Shown here: one piece after another, positions 14,882 through 21,413 of the stretch | How positions within the stretch are numbered: the stretch's first letter is position 1 | Layout of the letters: every line of letters begins with the position of its first letter | Assembly: GCA_900544245.1 (NCBI GenBank) | Contig: UQUH01000025.1 | Coordinates: forward strand, 1 to 22,734 | Reading direction: 5' to 3' | Length of the DNA: 22,734 bases | Source of the DNA: an uncultured Coriobacteriaceae bacterium | GTDB taxonomy: Bacteria > Actinomycetota > Coriobacteriia > Coriobacteriales > QAMH01 | The notes under the pieces: model-generated | Databases searched by the model: none | The model's input: only the letters and a program-made list of their open reading frames with translations | What the model was told of the DNA's origin: nothing | Made by a program: the position numbers and the translations under genes

Positions 14882-16033
14882 TTACGCGGCGATCCTGAGC
14901 GTGTCGGTCGGCTCGAGGCCGAAGGACTCGTAGTAGCATCGCGACAGCGCCGCGTAGTCATCGTGGATGTAGACGCGGGTCGGTTCTAACGATGACCAAC
15001 CGGCGTAGCGCATCAAGTCGTACGCCGACATGTTGCGCGCGACGTGCGAGAGGTTGCTGTGCCGGATCTGGTGCATCCCCACGCCCTCGAAGTCCGTACC
15101 CTCGGTGAGCCTCTTCCACCACCTGTACAGGTTCTGCGGGCGGATCACACCGCCCCTGTAGTTGCACGCCAGGGGCAGGGCATCGGCAAGGCCCCTCGAC
15201 TCCTTCCAGGCACGCATCTCGAGGACCTTTGCCCACAGCCTGGGAAGCACGGGCAGGTCGCGCTTTCCGGCCTCGGACTTCGGGTCGTCGGTCGACCCGT
15301 CGGCCTCCTTCACCGCCTGCGAGATGCGCAGCATGGAGACCCACGTCTCGGCGTCGAGCACGGCGACGGATTCGGCACGGCGCAGGGCGTCGCACACGAT
15401 GAGGTACATGGCCATGACGTATCCGGACATGGGCTGCCCGTCGAGCAGGTCCATGATGCGCTCGAGCTCGCTCCATGGTAGCGCCTCGACCTCGGGCGAG
15501 TCGTCCTTGGGGTCCTTGACCTTATCCATGGGGTTGCGGGACAGAAGCTCGTCGTCGACGGCCTGCTGGAACGTCTGGCGCGTGAAGCGGTAGATCCCGC
15601 GCATGGTCGTGTTCGACAGCACGCCATCCCGCACGAGCCAGGGACGCTGGGGGTTCGCCTTGACCCAGGCCATCGACTCCCGGCAGTCCGCGGGCCCGAT
15701 CTCGTCCATCCGCATGCGCGCGATCGGCGCCCGCTCGAGGGCCCGCACGTTGCGCTGCTCCTTGTCGACGGTGTTGGGCGAGAGGTCCCCGGAAGCGGCG
15801 CGTGCCTTGATGCGGGCCCTTGCGTAGGCGATGAAGGTGTCATCGTTGGGGATGACCGCGCCGAGCTCGCGCTCGAAGTCGGACAGCGCCCTCTTGGCCA
15901 TGGAATGCGTACCGTCGAAGCACCTGGTCTTGCGGCCCTCCTCCCCGGTGAGCACCCACAAACGCCACCTGCGGCACTTGCCGTTTGGCTTGTCATTGTC
16001 GCGCTTCCACAGGCCAGATGATTTGATCTGCAT
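14882..16033 (-). CDS. Tyrosine recombinase (phage-type integrase)
   Basis: This 383-residue enzyme should catalyse integration at the neighbouring tRNA site. The N-terminal region (about 1-60) resembles an arm-DNA-binding domain. A core-binding domain follows (about 65-165). Catalytic residues are visible as Arg218 in ALRRAES, a Lys in the SEAGKRDLPVL strand, His321-x2-Arg324 in MHQIRHSN, Trp346 in YAGWSS (where many family members have His) and the nucleophile Tyr355 in TRVYIH. ATG 16033 is chosen because aggtg stands nine bases ahead; an in-frame GTG at 16045 is possible. The 3' end faces the tRNA fragment 136 bases away, the classic arrangement. Confidence 0.95.
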   Translation of the reverse strand: MQIKSSGLWKRDNDKPNGKCRRWRLWVLTGEEGRKTRCFDGTHSMAKRALSDFERELGAVIPNDDTFIAYARARIKARAASGDLSPNTVDKEQRNVRALERAPIARMRMDEIGPADCRESMAWVKANPQRPWLVRDGVLSNTTMRGIYRFTRQTFQQAVDDELLSRNPMDKVKDPKDDSPEVEALPWSELERIMDLLDGQPMSGYVMAMYLIVCDALRRAESVAVLDAETWVSMLRISQAVKEADGSTDDPKSEAGKRDLPVLPRLWAKVLEMRAWKESRGLADALPLACNYRGGVIRPQNLYRWWKRLTEGTDFEGVGMHQIRHSNLSHVARNMSAYDLMRYAGWSSLEPTRVYIHDDYAALSRCYYESFGLEPTDTLRIAA

Positions 16034-16121
16034 GGTATGATGCACCTGCCTTTCTGTTCAGGTTGGGCATTCGGGACCCCGCGACCGTCGCCAAACTGAC
16101 GCGGGGCCCCATCTTTCTTTG

Positions 16122-16241
16122 TCAGCTCTTCGGCTTCAGTTTCAAGGGATCTCCTTCCCGGACGAACGATTCCATGCCGTCTATGTGCTCGAACAGGTCA
16201 TCGCTAATCTGGTTTTCAGTAGCCTTGGCTAAGATCCCCAA
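16122..16241 (-). CDS. Small ORF overlapping the 3' end of the Abi gene
   Basis: In the frame one base downstream of the Abi gene, a 39-codon stretch opens at TTG 16241, preceded by aaagg. It ends after the Lys-rich KLKPKS. The product is protein-like, with segments such as ISDDLFEHIDGMESF. A longer version could begin at TTG 16265 (47 residues). It overlaps the end of the Abi gene by 26 bases. It may be a coupled small protein, or the original C-terminus of the Abi protein displaced by a frameshift. I do not recognise a family. Confidence 0.4.
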   Translation of the reverse strand: MGILAKATENQISDDLFEHIDGMESFVREGDPLKLKPKS

Positions 16242-17184
16242 GTCCGCCTTTGATACGATCGCCAACTCTCAATAGATTGTCTAACATGGCGTTGTATCCC
16301 ATCGCGTCCAGTAGATGCGCCAATGCAGTGCTGCTTTGGTTTGACTTGCCCACCAGGTTGGAAATGCTCTTTATCAAATCGAGATAATCCAAGATGTCCA
16401 TGAAGTTAGATGCATATTCGACGAATCCGAAGTAGTCGACTGGGTTTCTCCTGTCCACGCGGGCACAATACAGGCGTTCGTCATGTGCGCATATATTGCG
16501 AAACTTGACCACTATGTCTATCGCCCTGCGGGCGTTGATTGGATCAAGGTAATCGTGCCATTCCACCTTACGGTTTGTCAGATCGACGATTCGCCTGCAG
16601 ATCAGGTTCTGGTCTGACCTCGAGAGCAAGTTAAAGAAATGCTCTATGGTTCCGAAGGTGAGCGTGCTGGAAAGAACCCAGATTGGCACATATCCGTAAG
16701 TCTCGACGTAATACTCGACGGCCTCGTTCCTGGGGTGCTCTATGGCGTCGATGAAGCTCCTTTGAAGCTTGTTCATGTTCGATCCGTAGTTCGATAGGCC
16801 GAGTTCCCTGTATTCGCGCTGTGATCCGTAGTTACTCGGTTCGAGGTAGCTGTTCCCATCCCTATGACGTTCTGCGAACGTGTATGTGGCAACGGTCTTG
16901 ATCAGGGATTCGATGCGAAGGACGTACTTGAACGTGATCTCTCTCAGGCGCATGTCGAATCGAAACAGGGAGTAGAGATCGTCGAAGGACGTGCCGGGCA
17001 CGAATCTCTCGCCGTTTAGACCTCCCTCGCCGTCTGCGGCGATGAACGGGTCCTTGTAGCCGTTTACGACGGAGTAGTACCCTTCCCGCATCAAGATCTC
17101 TCTAGTATCCGGGGTTATCTCCAAGCCCCTCGAGGAGAGGAGCGCAATCTGCTCGTCAATGCTTTTGAACGGCTTTTCGTTCAT
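16216..17184 (-). CDS. Abi_2/AbiF-like HEPN abortive-infection protein
   Basis: This 322-residue cytoplasmic protein matches the Abi_2 (AbiD/AbiF) pattern. It has an N-terminal KPFKSIDEQIALLSSRGL, then a GYYSVVNGYKDPF segment, the helix LYSLFRFDMRLREITFKYVLRIE and a WVLSSTLTFGTIEHFF segment. RNICAHDERLY contains Arg229-x4-His234, the RNase motif of HEPN proteins. Relatives are thought to cut or bind RNA and stop phage-infected cells. The frame is open to 17274, but that part is the small RNA described next. ATG 17184 is chosen because aggg lies nine bases ahead; ATG 17193 is less well spaced. Its base composition is less GC-rich than its neighbours, a sign of transfer. Confidence 0.85.
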   Translation of the reverse strand: MNEKPFKSIDEQIALLSSRGLEITPDTREILMREGYYSVVNGYKDPFIAADGEGGLNGERFVPGTSFDDLYSLFRFDMRLREITFKYVLRIESLIKTVATYTFAERHRDGNSYLEPSNYGSQREYRELGLSNYGSNMNKLQRSFIDAIEHPRNEAVEYYVETYGYVPIWVLSSTLTFGTIEHFFNLLSRSDQNLICRRIVDLTNRKVEWHDYLDPINARRAIDIVVKFRNICAHDERLYCARVDRRNPVDYFGFVEYASNFMDILDYLDLIKSISNLVGKSNQSSTALAHLLDAMGYNAMLDNLLRVGDRIKGGLGDLSQGY

Positions 17185-17205
17185 CTGTTCCATCCCTAAA
17201 ACCAC

Positions 17206-17280
17206 AAAAGCGACCACCAATCGGCAGTCGCTCTTGCTTGGCCGGGACTCCGTAAAGTTGCCCGTCATAACCACTGCCGA
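17206..17280 (-). ncRNA. abiF-like small RNA upstream of the Abi gene
   Basis: On the minus strand three pairings are perfect or nearly so. The 5' segment tcggcagt (17280-17273) matches actgccga (17228-17221). A middle hairpin has cggg/cccg and act/agt arms around ttacgg. A final hairpin has agcgac (17232-17227) with gtcgct (17214-17209), extended by tgcc/ggtg. The 5' segment pairs into the last hairpin's arm and loop, giving a pseudoknot or an alternative fold. Weak T-runs follow. Structured abiF RNAs are known upstream of Abi_2 genes; assignment to that family is from layout, not from a model search. Confidence 0.7.
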
Positions 17281-17281
17281 A

Positions 17282-17336
17282 AATATACCACAAAAGGTTG
17301 AAAAAATTACACCAGTACGAAAATACTCCTAGTCAA
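17282..17336 (-). promoter_or_regulatory. Candidate promoters of the abiF-like RNA
   Basis: On the minus strand TTGACT (17336-17331) is followed after 19 bases by TGTAAT (17311-17306), predicting a start near 17299. A second candidate is the extended -10 TGGTATATT ending at 17282, which would start inside the first paired segment. The first fits a complete RNA better. The bases from 17337 to 17400 show nothing else I can identify. Confidence 0.45.
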
Positions 17337-17400
17337 CACATACGCACTTCAGGCAAATAACTCTCCTCACCCGTCACGCCGACAAAGCATCAGCACCGAA

Positions 17401-18315
17401 TCAAGTCTGGTCGTGCGACATGTCAATAAAATCAGCGACTACGAGCCCGGCTGACGAAAACTTGTCGATGAGAACCTGCCTCAGCCTGGGGTCGCCCCCG
17501 ATGCCGCAAACGCTTGCGAGCTCTGTGCCGGACGGCGTGAAGATAGCGGATTTGAAATCGACCGCCACCTTGCCGGCGTCGTCTTTCGCGCGGACAAGGA
17601 CGATGCCGTCGCTGGTGTAGAACGGATATCCGAACCCGGGCTCGATCTTCAGCGGTGTCATCCTGCCGCTGTCGATGAGGCCGATCGAATCCAATATGCC
17701 TATCTCGCGTGCGGTGATTTGACCGCCGTTGTAGGAGGCGTAATCATCGTCAATCTCGAGCACGGGCACCGGTTCCGGGCTGCGACCTTTCTCAGAGCCC
17801 GGAACGTATAGATACGTGGCACATCCACACAGCCTGCGAAAACTCTCCGCCTCAGCCTTGCTCATCTTCGAGAGGATGTCCATCGTGCGCTTCGAGAAGC
17901 TTCCCGGCGCATCCATCTCGCCTGCCAGCACCGTGCCCCATGTGCGCTGCATGTCCTCGTCGCAGGCCTTCTCCGCATGCTCCTGGAAATCCTCGATCCA
18001 ATCCTGCTCGATGTCATCGACACGTGACGTGTCCGGATTCATCCCGGCCGCGAAGCACAGCACGCTCTCGAACCGCTCTGACCTCGTGTGCCGCTTCGTT
18101 ATGTCGGCTATCACGGAAGCCTGGAACTCCCTGCTAAGGCCCATCTCCTCGCACCGTGCCGTCGCCTTCTCGATGTCATCGAGCATGCGCTGCGTCGCCT
18201 TCAGCTCTGCTTTGTCCAGGCTGCGCTGGGGTATGCCGGGAAACAGTCGGCCGAAGGCGTCCATCATGTTCGGGACGACGTTGGTGATGGACGTGATCAC
18301 TTCCTCGACGCTCAT
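17401..18315 (-). CDS. DUF2806-like protein
   Basis: This 304-residue, mostly helical and probably cytoplasmic protein resembles the DUF2806 family. The recognisable part is DDIEQDWIEDFQEHAEKA and then MQRTWGTVLAGEMDAPGSFSKRTMDIL (about residues 98-146), with RL and S-K-A-E-A-E-S-F-R-R after it. The family function is not known to me. The C-terminal half (175-304) has a beta-rich look. Its ATG follows the repressor stop codon with no gap, and gaggtgg inside the repressor gene is its ribosome site, so the pair is translationally coupled. Membership in a repressor-linked cargo module suggests a role in defence or element maintenance, which is inference. Confidence 0.65.
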   Translation of the reverse strand: MSVEEVITSITNVVPNMMDAFGRLFPGIPQRSLDKAELKATQRMLDDIEKATARCEEMGLSREFQASVIADITKRHTRSERFESVLCFAAGMNPDTSRVDDIEQDWIEDFQEHAEKACDEDMQRTWGTVLAGEMDAPGSFSKRTMDILSKMSKAEAESFRRLCGCATYLYVPGSEKGRSPEPVPVLEIDDDYASYNGGQITAREIGILDSIGLIDSGRMTPLKIEPGFGYPFYTSDGIVLVRAKDDAGKVAVDFKSAIFTPSGTELASVCGIGGDPRLRQVLIDKFSSAGLVVADFIDMSHDQT

Positions 18316-18702
18316 CTACGCCACCTCGCAAACGGCACTATCAGGCCCCTGCGCCCTATTTTTCGAAAGTTGGAAATCGACCTGCTCGATGATGACATGC
18401 CTGCCGTCGGGGGTGAGCTGGTCGAATCCGCGCAAAAGGGTGCGGGCCTCCGCGTCGATGCGCAGCCCCTCGAGTTCCTCTGCGCACAGGCCCGAAGGAT
18501 TGTCCGTGAGGCCTGCCAGGTAGTCGAGGGAGACATCGAGCGCCTTCGCGATTTTGGCGGCAGTCATCAATCTGGGATCTCGATTTTTGTTAGTTGCTAA
18601 TTGAGAGATGAGACCAGATTTAAAGCCAGTGGCTTTGCACAAATCAGCTTGCGTCCATCCTTTTGCATCTAATGCTTGAAGCATTCGCTCATTAAAACTC
18701 AT
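18316..18702 (-). CDS. XRE/CI-like helix-turn-helix repressor
   Basis: This 128-residue protein has an N-terminal HTH_3 domain (about 6-62: ALDAKGWTQADLCKATGFKSGLISQLA, then AAKIAKALDVSLDYLAG). A C-terminal region with LLRGFDQLTPDGRHVIIEQVDF is typical of phage-type repressors with a short C-terminal helix. It should bind the operators in the adjacent divergent region and hold the small-gene operon silent. ATG 18702 follows agga with nine bases of spacing; upstream in-frame ATGs are less favoured. It is translationally coupled to the DUF2806-like gene. Confidence 0.85.
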   Translation of the reverse strand: MSFNERMLQALDAKGWTQADLCKATGFKSGLISQLATNKNRDPRLMTAAKIAKALDVSLDYLAGLTDNPSGLCAEELEGLRIDAEARTLLRGFDQLTPDGRHVIIEQVDFQLSKNRAQGPDSAVCEVA

Positions 18703-18731
18703 AGCAACCATTCCTAGTTTGATTTGCATGA

Positions 18732-18797
18732 AGAATAACAAAAATTAGTCTAGCACAAAGTATTCTTATTGACATACTTAGTTTAGTTAGCTAACAT
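18732..18797. promoter_or_regulatory. Divergent promoters with operator palindromes (lysis/lysogeny-type switch)
   Basis: Rightward: TTGACA (18769-18774), 17 bases, TAACAT (18792-18797). Leftward: TTTGTG (18759-18754), 16 bases, TATTCT (18737-18732). The inverted repeat aagtat/atactt (18758-18763 and 18774-18779) touches both -35 boxes. A perfect palindrome, gttagctaac (18786-18795), covers the rightward -10 box. The arrangement suits a CI-like repressor controlling both directions. Confidence 0.7.
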
Positions 18798-18840
18798 GCA
18801 TAACAATCTAAGCACACTGCTTAATTTGGAAAGGAGCCTC

Positions 18841-19056
18841 ATGGAACCGAAGCCCGAATCGGATCTCGAATTCGCATCTCCAAAACCGCTTCCCATCGAG
18901 CCAATCGGCTTGGACGAATTCCTCGCCATCGCAAAGGCGAATCCATCCCACAAGGGGATCTCGTGGCGGCTTGCCGTCGAGGTCGTGTATCTCAAGAAGG
19001 AAGTCCAGAGGCTCAATGACGAGCTCGAGACCATGAAGGGAGCCTGCCGTGAGTGA
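18841..19056 (+). CDS. Small phage-type protein with C-terminal coiled coil
   Basis: This 71-residue protein is the first gene of the rightward operon. I do not recognise a family. The N-terminal half is acidic and Pro-rich (PKPLPIEPIGLDEFLAIA). The C-terminal third (about 44-66, VVYLKKEVQRLNDELETM) has the heptad pattern of a short coiled coil, so it probably forms dimers. ATG 18841 follows ggaaagga; an earlier ATG at 18796 sits in the promoter and is rejected. Its end overlaps the next gene by eight bases. Confidence 0.6.
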   Translation: MEPKPESDLEFASPKPLPIEPIGLDEFLAIAKANPSHKGISWRLAVEVVYLKKEVQRLNDELETMKGACRE

Positions 19057-19294
19057 GCCCAGGTACTACTACCCCGCAATCGACGAGGCGATCGCCGCCT
19101 ACCTCAGACGCAGGAACCTGAAGCAGGCGCAGCTCGCATCCGAGATGGGCATGGCGGAGAACACATTCTCGTGGAAGCGGCGCGGCGTGCGCGACTGGTC
19201 GCTTCCCGAGGCCGCGAGGATCTGCGGCATCGTCGGCATCTGCCTGGACGAGGCGATAGCCGAGGTCGTGGCGCTCGAGCCGGACGCGGCGTGA
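19049..19294 (+). CDS. Small Cro-like helix-turn-helix protein
   Basis: This 81-residue protein has a helix-turn-helix-like core (about residues 18-58: RRRNLKQAQLASEMGMAENTFSWKRRGVRDWSLPEAARICGIVG). Its position directly opposite the CI-like repressor is the expected place for a Cro or accessory regulator. It begins at GTG 19049, inside the end of the previous gene, with agggag upstream. The DNA-binding assignment is moderately sure; the regulatory role is inferred from position. Confidence 0.65.
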   Translation: MSEPRYYYPAIDEAIAAYLRRRNLKQAQLASEMGMAENTFSWKRRGVRDWSLPEAARICGIVGICLDEAIAEVVALEPDAA

Positions 19295-19304
19295 GGGAGG
19301 AGCT

Positions 19305-19646
19305 ATGAACATCAACGAGATGGCGGCGCAGATCGCCACGCCCGAGTACGTTCAGGCGAAGGTGGCCTCATGCGAACACGGCATCGCAACCGGCGAGCTG
19401 ATCGCATGGATATCCCTCGGCGTCCTCGCCATATGCGCAACCGCCTGCATCGTCGCCTATGCGCTCGAGGAAAAGACGCGGTTTGATCCATGGGCGGTCT
19501 ATATGGTTTGCGCCTTTGCGGCGGCAATCGGTGCTCTTGCTCTTATTGGTGGCATCGGCACCATCGCCGGTTGTTCCAGCGATCTTGTCTGGTGGCAATC
19601 GGATCCCGTGACCAAGGTCGTGGGGAGGCTCGCGAATGCGTTGTAG
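19305..19646 (+). CDS. Small two-helix membrane protein
   Basis: This 113-residue protein has a soluble N-terminus (MNINEMAAQIATPEYVQAKV) and two membrane segments (about residues 31-54 and 62-89). The C-terminal tail ends VVGRLANAL. I do not recognise a family. The start follows gggaggag ten bases after the previous stop, so it belongs to the same operon. Membrane proteins in phage early operons often act in superinfection exclusion, but nothing here proves that. Confidence 0.6.
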   Translation: MNINEMAAQIATPEYVQAKVASCEHGIATGELIAWISLGVLAICATACIVAYALEEKTRFDPWAVYMVCAFAAAIGALALIGGIGTIAGCSSDLVWWQSDPVTKVVGRLANAL

Positions 19647-19659
19647 GAAGGGAGGGGCC

Positions 19660-19962
19660 ATGAACACCCAGGGGGAATACCAGCCGGTCAACGCCGCCGA
19701 GATCGCGCGTGACATGATTCTCGTCGATGTCGCGGAGCATTGCAGGCAGATGGAGCCGGGCGCGGCATTGCTGGACCGCGAGCTCGCGAAATGGATCCTT
19801 GACACGCATGATGCCGAGCTCACCGTCGCGTATCCGGGCTTCAAGGCACAGGGCGCGGCCAACATCGCCGTCGTCGCGCTCTACAGGTTGGGATTCGGCC
19901 GCGAGCTCTTCGACTCGGTGGTCGTGGTCGGCGAGTTCGTGCACGTGAGGAGGCCGGCATGA
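19660..19962 (+). CDS. Small soluble protein of unknown function
   Basis: This 100-residue protein has no recognisable motif. It appears mainly helical in the middle (AEIARDMILVDVAEHC and LLDRELAKWILD) and ends in a strand-like VVVVGEFVHVRR. ATG 19660 is preferred because ggaagggagg stands ahead; an ATG at 19636 would overlap the previous gene. It overlaps the next gene by four bases (ATGA), indicating coupled translation. Confidence 0.55.
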   Translation: MNTQGEYQPVNAAEIARDMILVDVAEHCRQMEPGAALLDRELAKWILDTHDAELTVAYPGFKAQGAANIAVVALYRLGFGRELFDSVVVVGEFVHVRRPA

Positions 19963-20171
19963 GCGGCGAATCGAACGAGCGGGAGCGCTGGGATGCGTAC
20001 CTTGAGGCCGTGCTCTTCGAGGAACCCGTCACCGGGCCGCTCTCGCCCCTGCGTGCCGATCCGTTCATGGACTCCGTGCGCGGGTCCCCGGGGTTCTCCG
20101 TGTGGGGATTCGTCTCGGGGGCCGTCGGGGGCATGCTCGCCTGGGCGCTCATGGCCCTGCTCGGGTGCTAG
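19959..20171 (+). CDS. Small single-pass membrane protein
   Basis: This 70-residue protein has an acidic N-terminus (SGESNERERWDAYLEAVLFEE) and one C-terminal membrane segment (about 46-69, rich in Gly, Ala and Leu). Its ATG overlaps the previous stop. Its own stop overlaps the stop of a minus-strand gene by three bases, so the two converge tail to tail. The function is unknown. Confidence 0.55.
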   Translation: MSGESNERERWDAYLEAVLFEEPVTGPLSPLRADPFMDSVRGSPGFSVWGFVSGAVGGMLAWALMALLGC

Positions 20172-20554
20172 GAGACGACCGCGGCGAGAAGGAACACGAC
20201 CAGGCCGCCCGACGCACCGGTGACGAGGTTGCCGGTCCAGCTCAAGACGGTATCGAGCCTGTGTCTGCGCAGAAGTTTGTCGTAGCACCTTCCGTTTGAG
20301 GTAACCGCCACATGGCGGCCATTGAGCTTGTCACCTGGGTAGACCCTGACGTAGCCAAGCTCCTGCAGCTCGAGGATGTCGTTGACCAGCTGCTCCGGCT
20401 CGATTCCGAATGCCGGAATCGCTATATCGGGAATCGAGCCCAGAAAGGATTCGTCGAATTGGTAGGAAACGAGCTTGCCGAGCACATCTCGCAGCTCGTC
20501 GTTGAGGGGCTGGAAGCCCGAACAAGGACTTTCAGTGGATAGTTTCTCGCCCAT
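20168..20554 (-). CDS. Winged-helix-like protein with C-terminal membrane anchor
   Basis: This 128-residue protein is read against the surrounding operon. Residues 52-98 look like a winged-helix or PadR-like fold (IEPEQLVNDILELQELGYVRVYPGD followed by VAVTSNGRCYDKLLRRH). Residues 103-127 form a single membrane segment. A membrane-tethered DNA-binding protein would be unusual; the hydrophobic tail could instead mark a small pore or sensor. aaggga stands eight bases ahead of the ATG. Its opposite orientation suggests a separately controlled cargo gene. Confidence 0.55.
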   Translation of the reverse strand: MGEKLSTESPCSGFQPLNDELRDVLGKLVSYQFDESFLGSIPDIAIPAFGIEPEQLVNDILELQELGYVRVYPGDKLNGRHVAVTSNGRCYDKLLRRHRLDTVLSWTGNLVTGASGGLVVFLLAAVVS

Positions 20555-20623
20555 GGCACACGTCCCTTCGGTTTACGGGGCTGTTTCAGGGCGAATCGTA
20601 GCACGCGTGTTGAAGGAGAGCAC

Positions 20624-20815
20624 ATGAGCGAAGAACGCGACAAGCCCGTGAACATCGGCGGCTTGAAGGTGATGGTGACGCCGTCGTCCGAGGACATTGA
20701 GAGGATGGCGAGCATCGCCGGGGAGCTCTGCGGGCACCTGAAGGCCGCCGGGAAGCTCGTCGAAGAGCTCTCCGGCATCGAGGTCGCGATCGAGATCACT
20801 CCCGTCAGGCCGTAG
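20624..20815 (+). CDS. Very small acidic protein of unknown function
   Basis: This 63-residue protein reads VNIGGLKVMVTPSSEDIERMASIAGEL and has a C-terminal strand VAIEITPVR. It looks like a compact alpha/beta or helix-strand mini-domain. The start follows gaaggagagc. I recognise no family. It begins 69 bases from the divergent start of the winged-helix gene, so a promoter probably lies between them, but I cannot pick clear hexamers. Confidence 0.5.
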   Translation: MSEERDKPVNIGGLKVMVTPSSEDIERMASIAGELCGHLKAAGKLVEELSGIEVAIEITPVRP

Positions 20816-20872
20816 CCTCGAAGCCGCAGCGGCGAGCAGGAGCACGACCAGGCTCCCCGCCAGGCCGGCCGG

Positions 20873-20921
20873 TGCCCACGCACCCTCCATCGGTGCATTA
20901 GGCAAACACCCCGCGTGGGCA
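20873..20921. repeat. Nine-base inverted repeat between two small genes
   Basis: tgcccacgc (20873-20881) and gcgtgggca (20913-20921) are perfect complements separated by 31 bases. There is no T-run after either arm. It lies in the 141-base gap between two small genes. An operator, attenuator or replication-linked site are all possible. Confidence 0.45.
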
Positions 20922-20956
20922 TCGGCGGACCTGTCGACATGAAGGGAGGAGCGCGC

Positions 20957-21187
20957 GTGAACGTGTGCGGAGTCGAGGTGACGACGAGGGAGCAGCGGAT
21001 CATGACGTTCATGAGCCGCGAGCTCGAAGGGCCCATGAGGGCCAGGTCGACCATGGGCAAGTGCGAGTACCTCGCGAGCTTGGCGGCGGAACGCTTCGGG
21101 GACGTCCCGATCGGCAGGCTGCTGCAGCTCGCGAGCGAGACGATCTACAGGAGCCGGCTGGCGAAGGGAGGCATCTATGCCCGCTAG
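20957..21187 (+). CDS. Small phage-type protein of unknown function
   Basis: This 76-residue protein contains VNVCGVEVTTREQRIMTFMSREL and then a helical segment, EYLASLAAERFGDVPIGRLLQLASETIYRSRL. GTG 20957 is chosen because ggaggag stands six bases ahead; in-frame ATG 20939 lacks such a site. It overlaps the next gene by 11 bases. No family is recognised. Confidence 0.5.
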   Translation: MNVCGVEVTTREQRIMTFMSRELEGPMRARSTMGKCEYLASLAAERFGDVPIGRLLQLASETIYRSRLAKGGIYAR

Positions 21188-21413
21188 GAAGGACCACGTC
21201 TGCGCCCGCTGCGGCGCGCCCATAGACGTCAGGGGCCACATGGGCCGCGTGCTCGTCCAGGAGCAGGCGCCCAGGGAGTTCTACCTCCTGAACGGCAGGA
21301 AGGTCAGCGACGTCTCGCATAGGAACGTCGCGCCGGCCACCAAGCTGTGCGCGGGGTGCCTTGCCGGCGCGCAGAGCGCCGTCGAGGCGTACGTGGCGGA
21401 AGGGGCCATCTGA
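21177..21413 (+). CDS. Small zinc-ribbon protein
   Basis: This 78-residue protein has two CxxC knuckles, Cys9-x2-Cys12 (VCARCGAPI) and Cys58-x2-Cys61 (LCAGCLAG), which should bind one zinc. Such small zinc-ribbon proteins are common in phage and plasmid early regions and may bind nucleic acid or protein partners. The start follows gaagggagg. The stop shares one base with the next start codon. Confidence 0.65.
   Translation: MPARKDHVCARCGAPIDVRGHMGRVLVQEQAPREFYLLNGRKVSDVSHRNVAPATKLCAGCLAGAQSAVEAYVAEGAI

Noticed and set aside
16077..16118. Hairpin ccccgcg/cgcgggg as a terminator of the Abi transcript
   Set aside because: Its T-rich side lies on the plus strand, so it would not end minus-strand transcription; no plus-strand gene feeds into it.
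16063..16275. Plus-strand open frame of 70 codons near the integrase start
   Set aside because: It lies antisense to the more protein-like small ORF and the Abi gene end, with no ribosome site.
17185..17274. N-terminal extension of the Abi protein
   Set aside because: The extra codons coincide with the structured RNA, and the family's usual N-terminal motif begins just after ATG 17184.
17200..17300. A CRISPR array at the repeated accacaaaag
   Set aside because: There are only two ten-base copies, and the space between them is a self-complementary RNA, not spacers.
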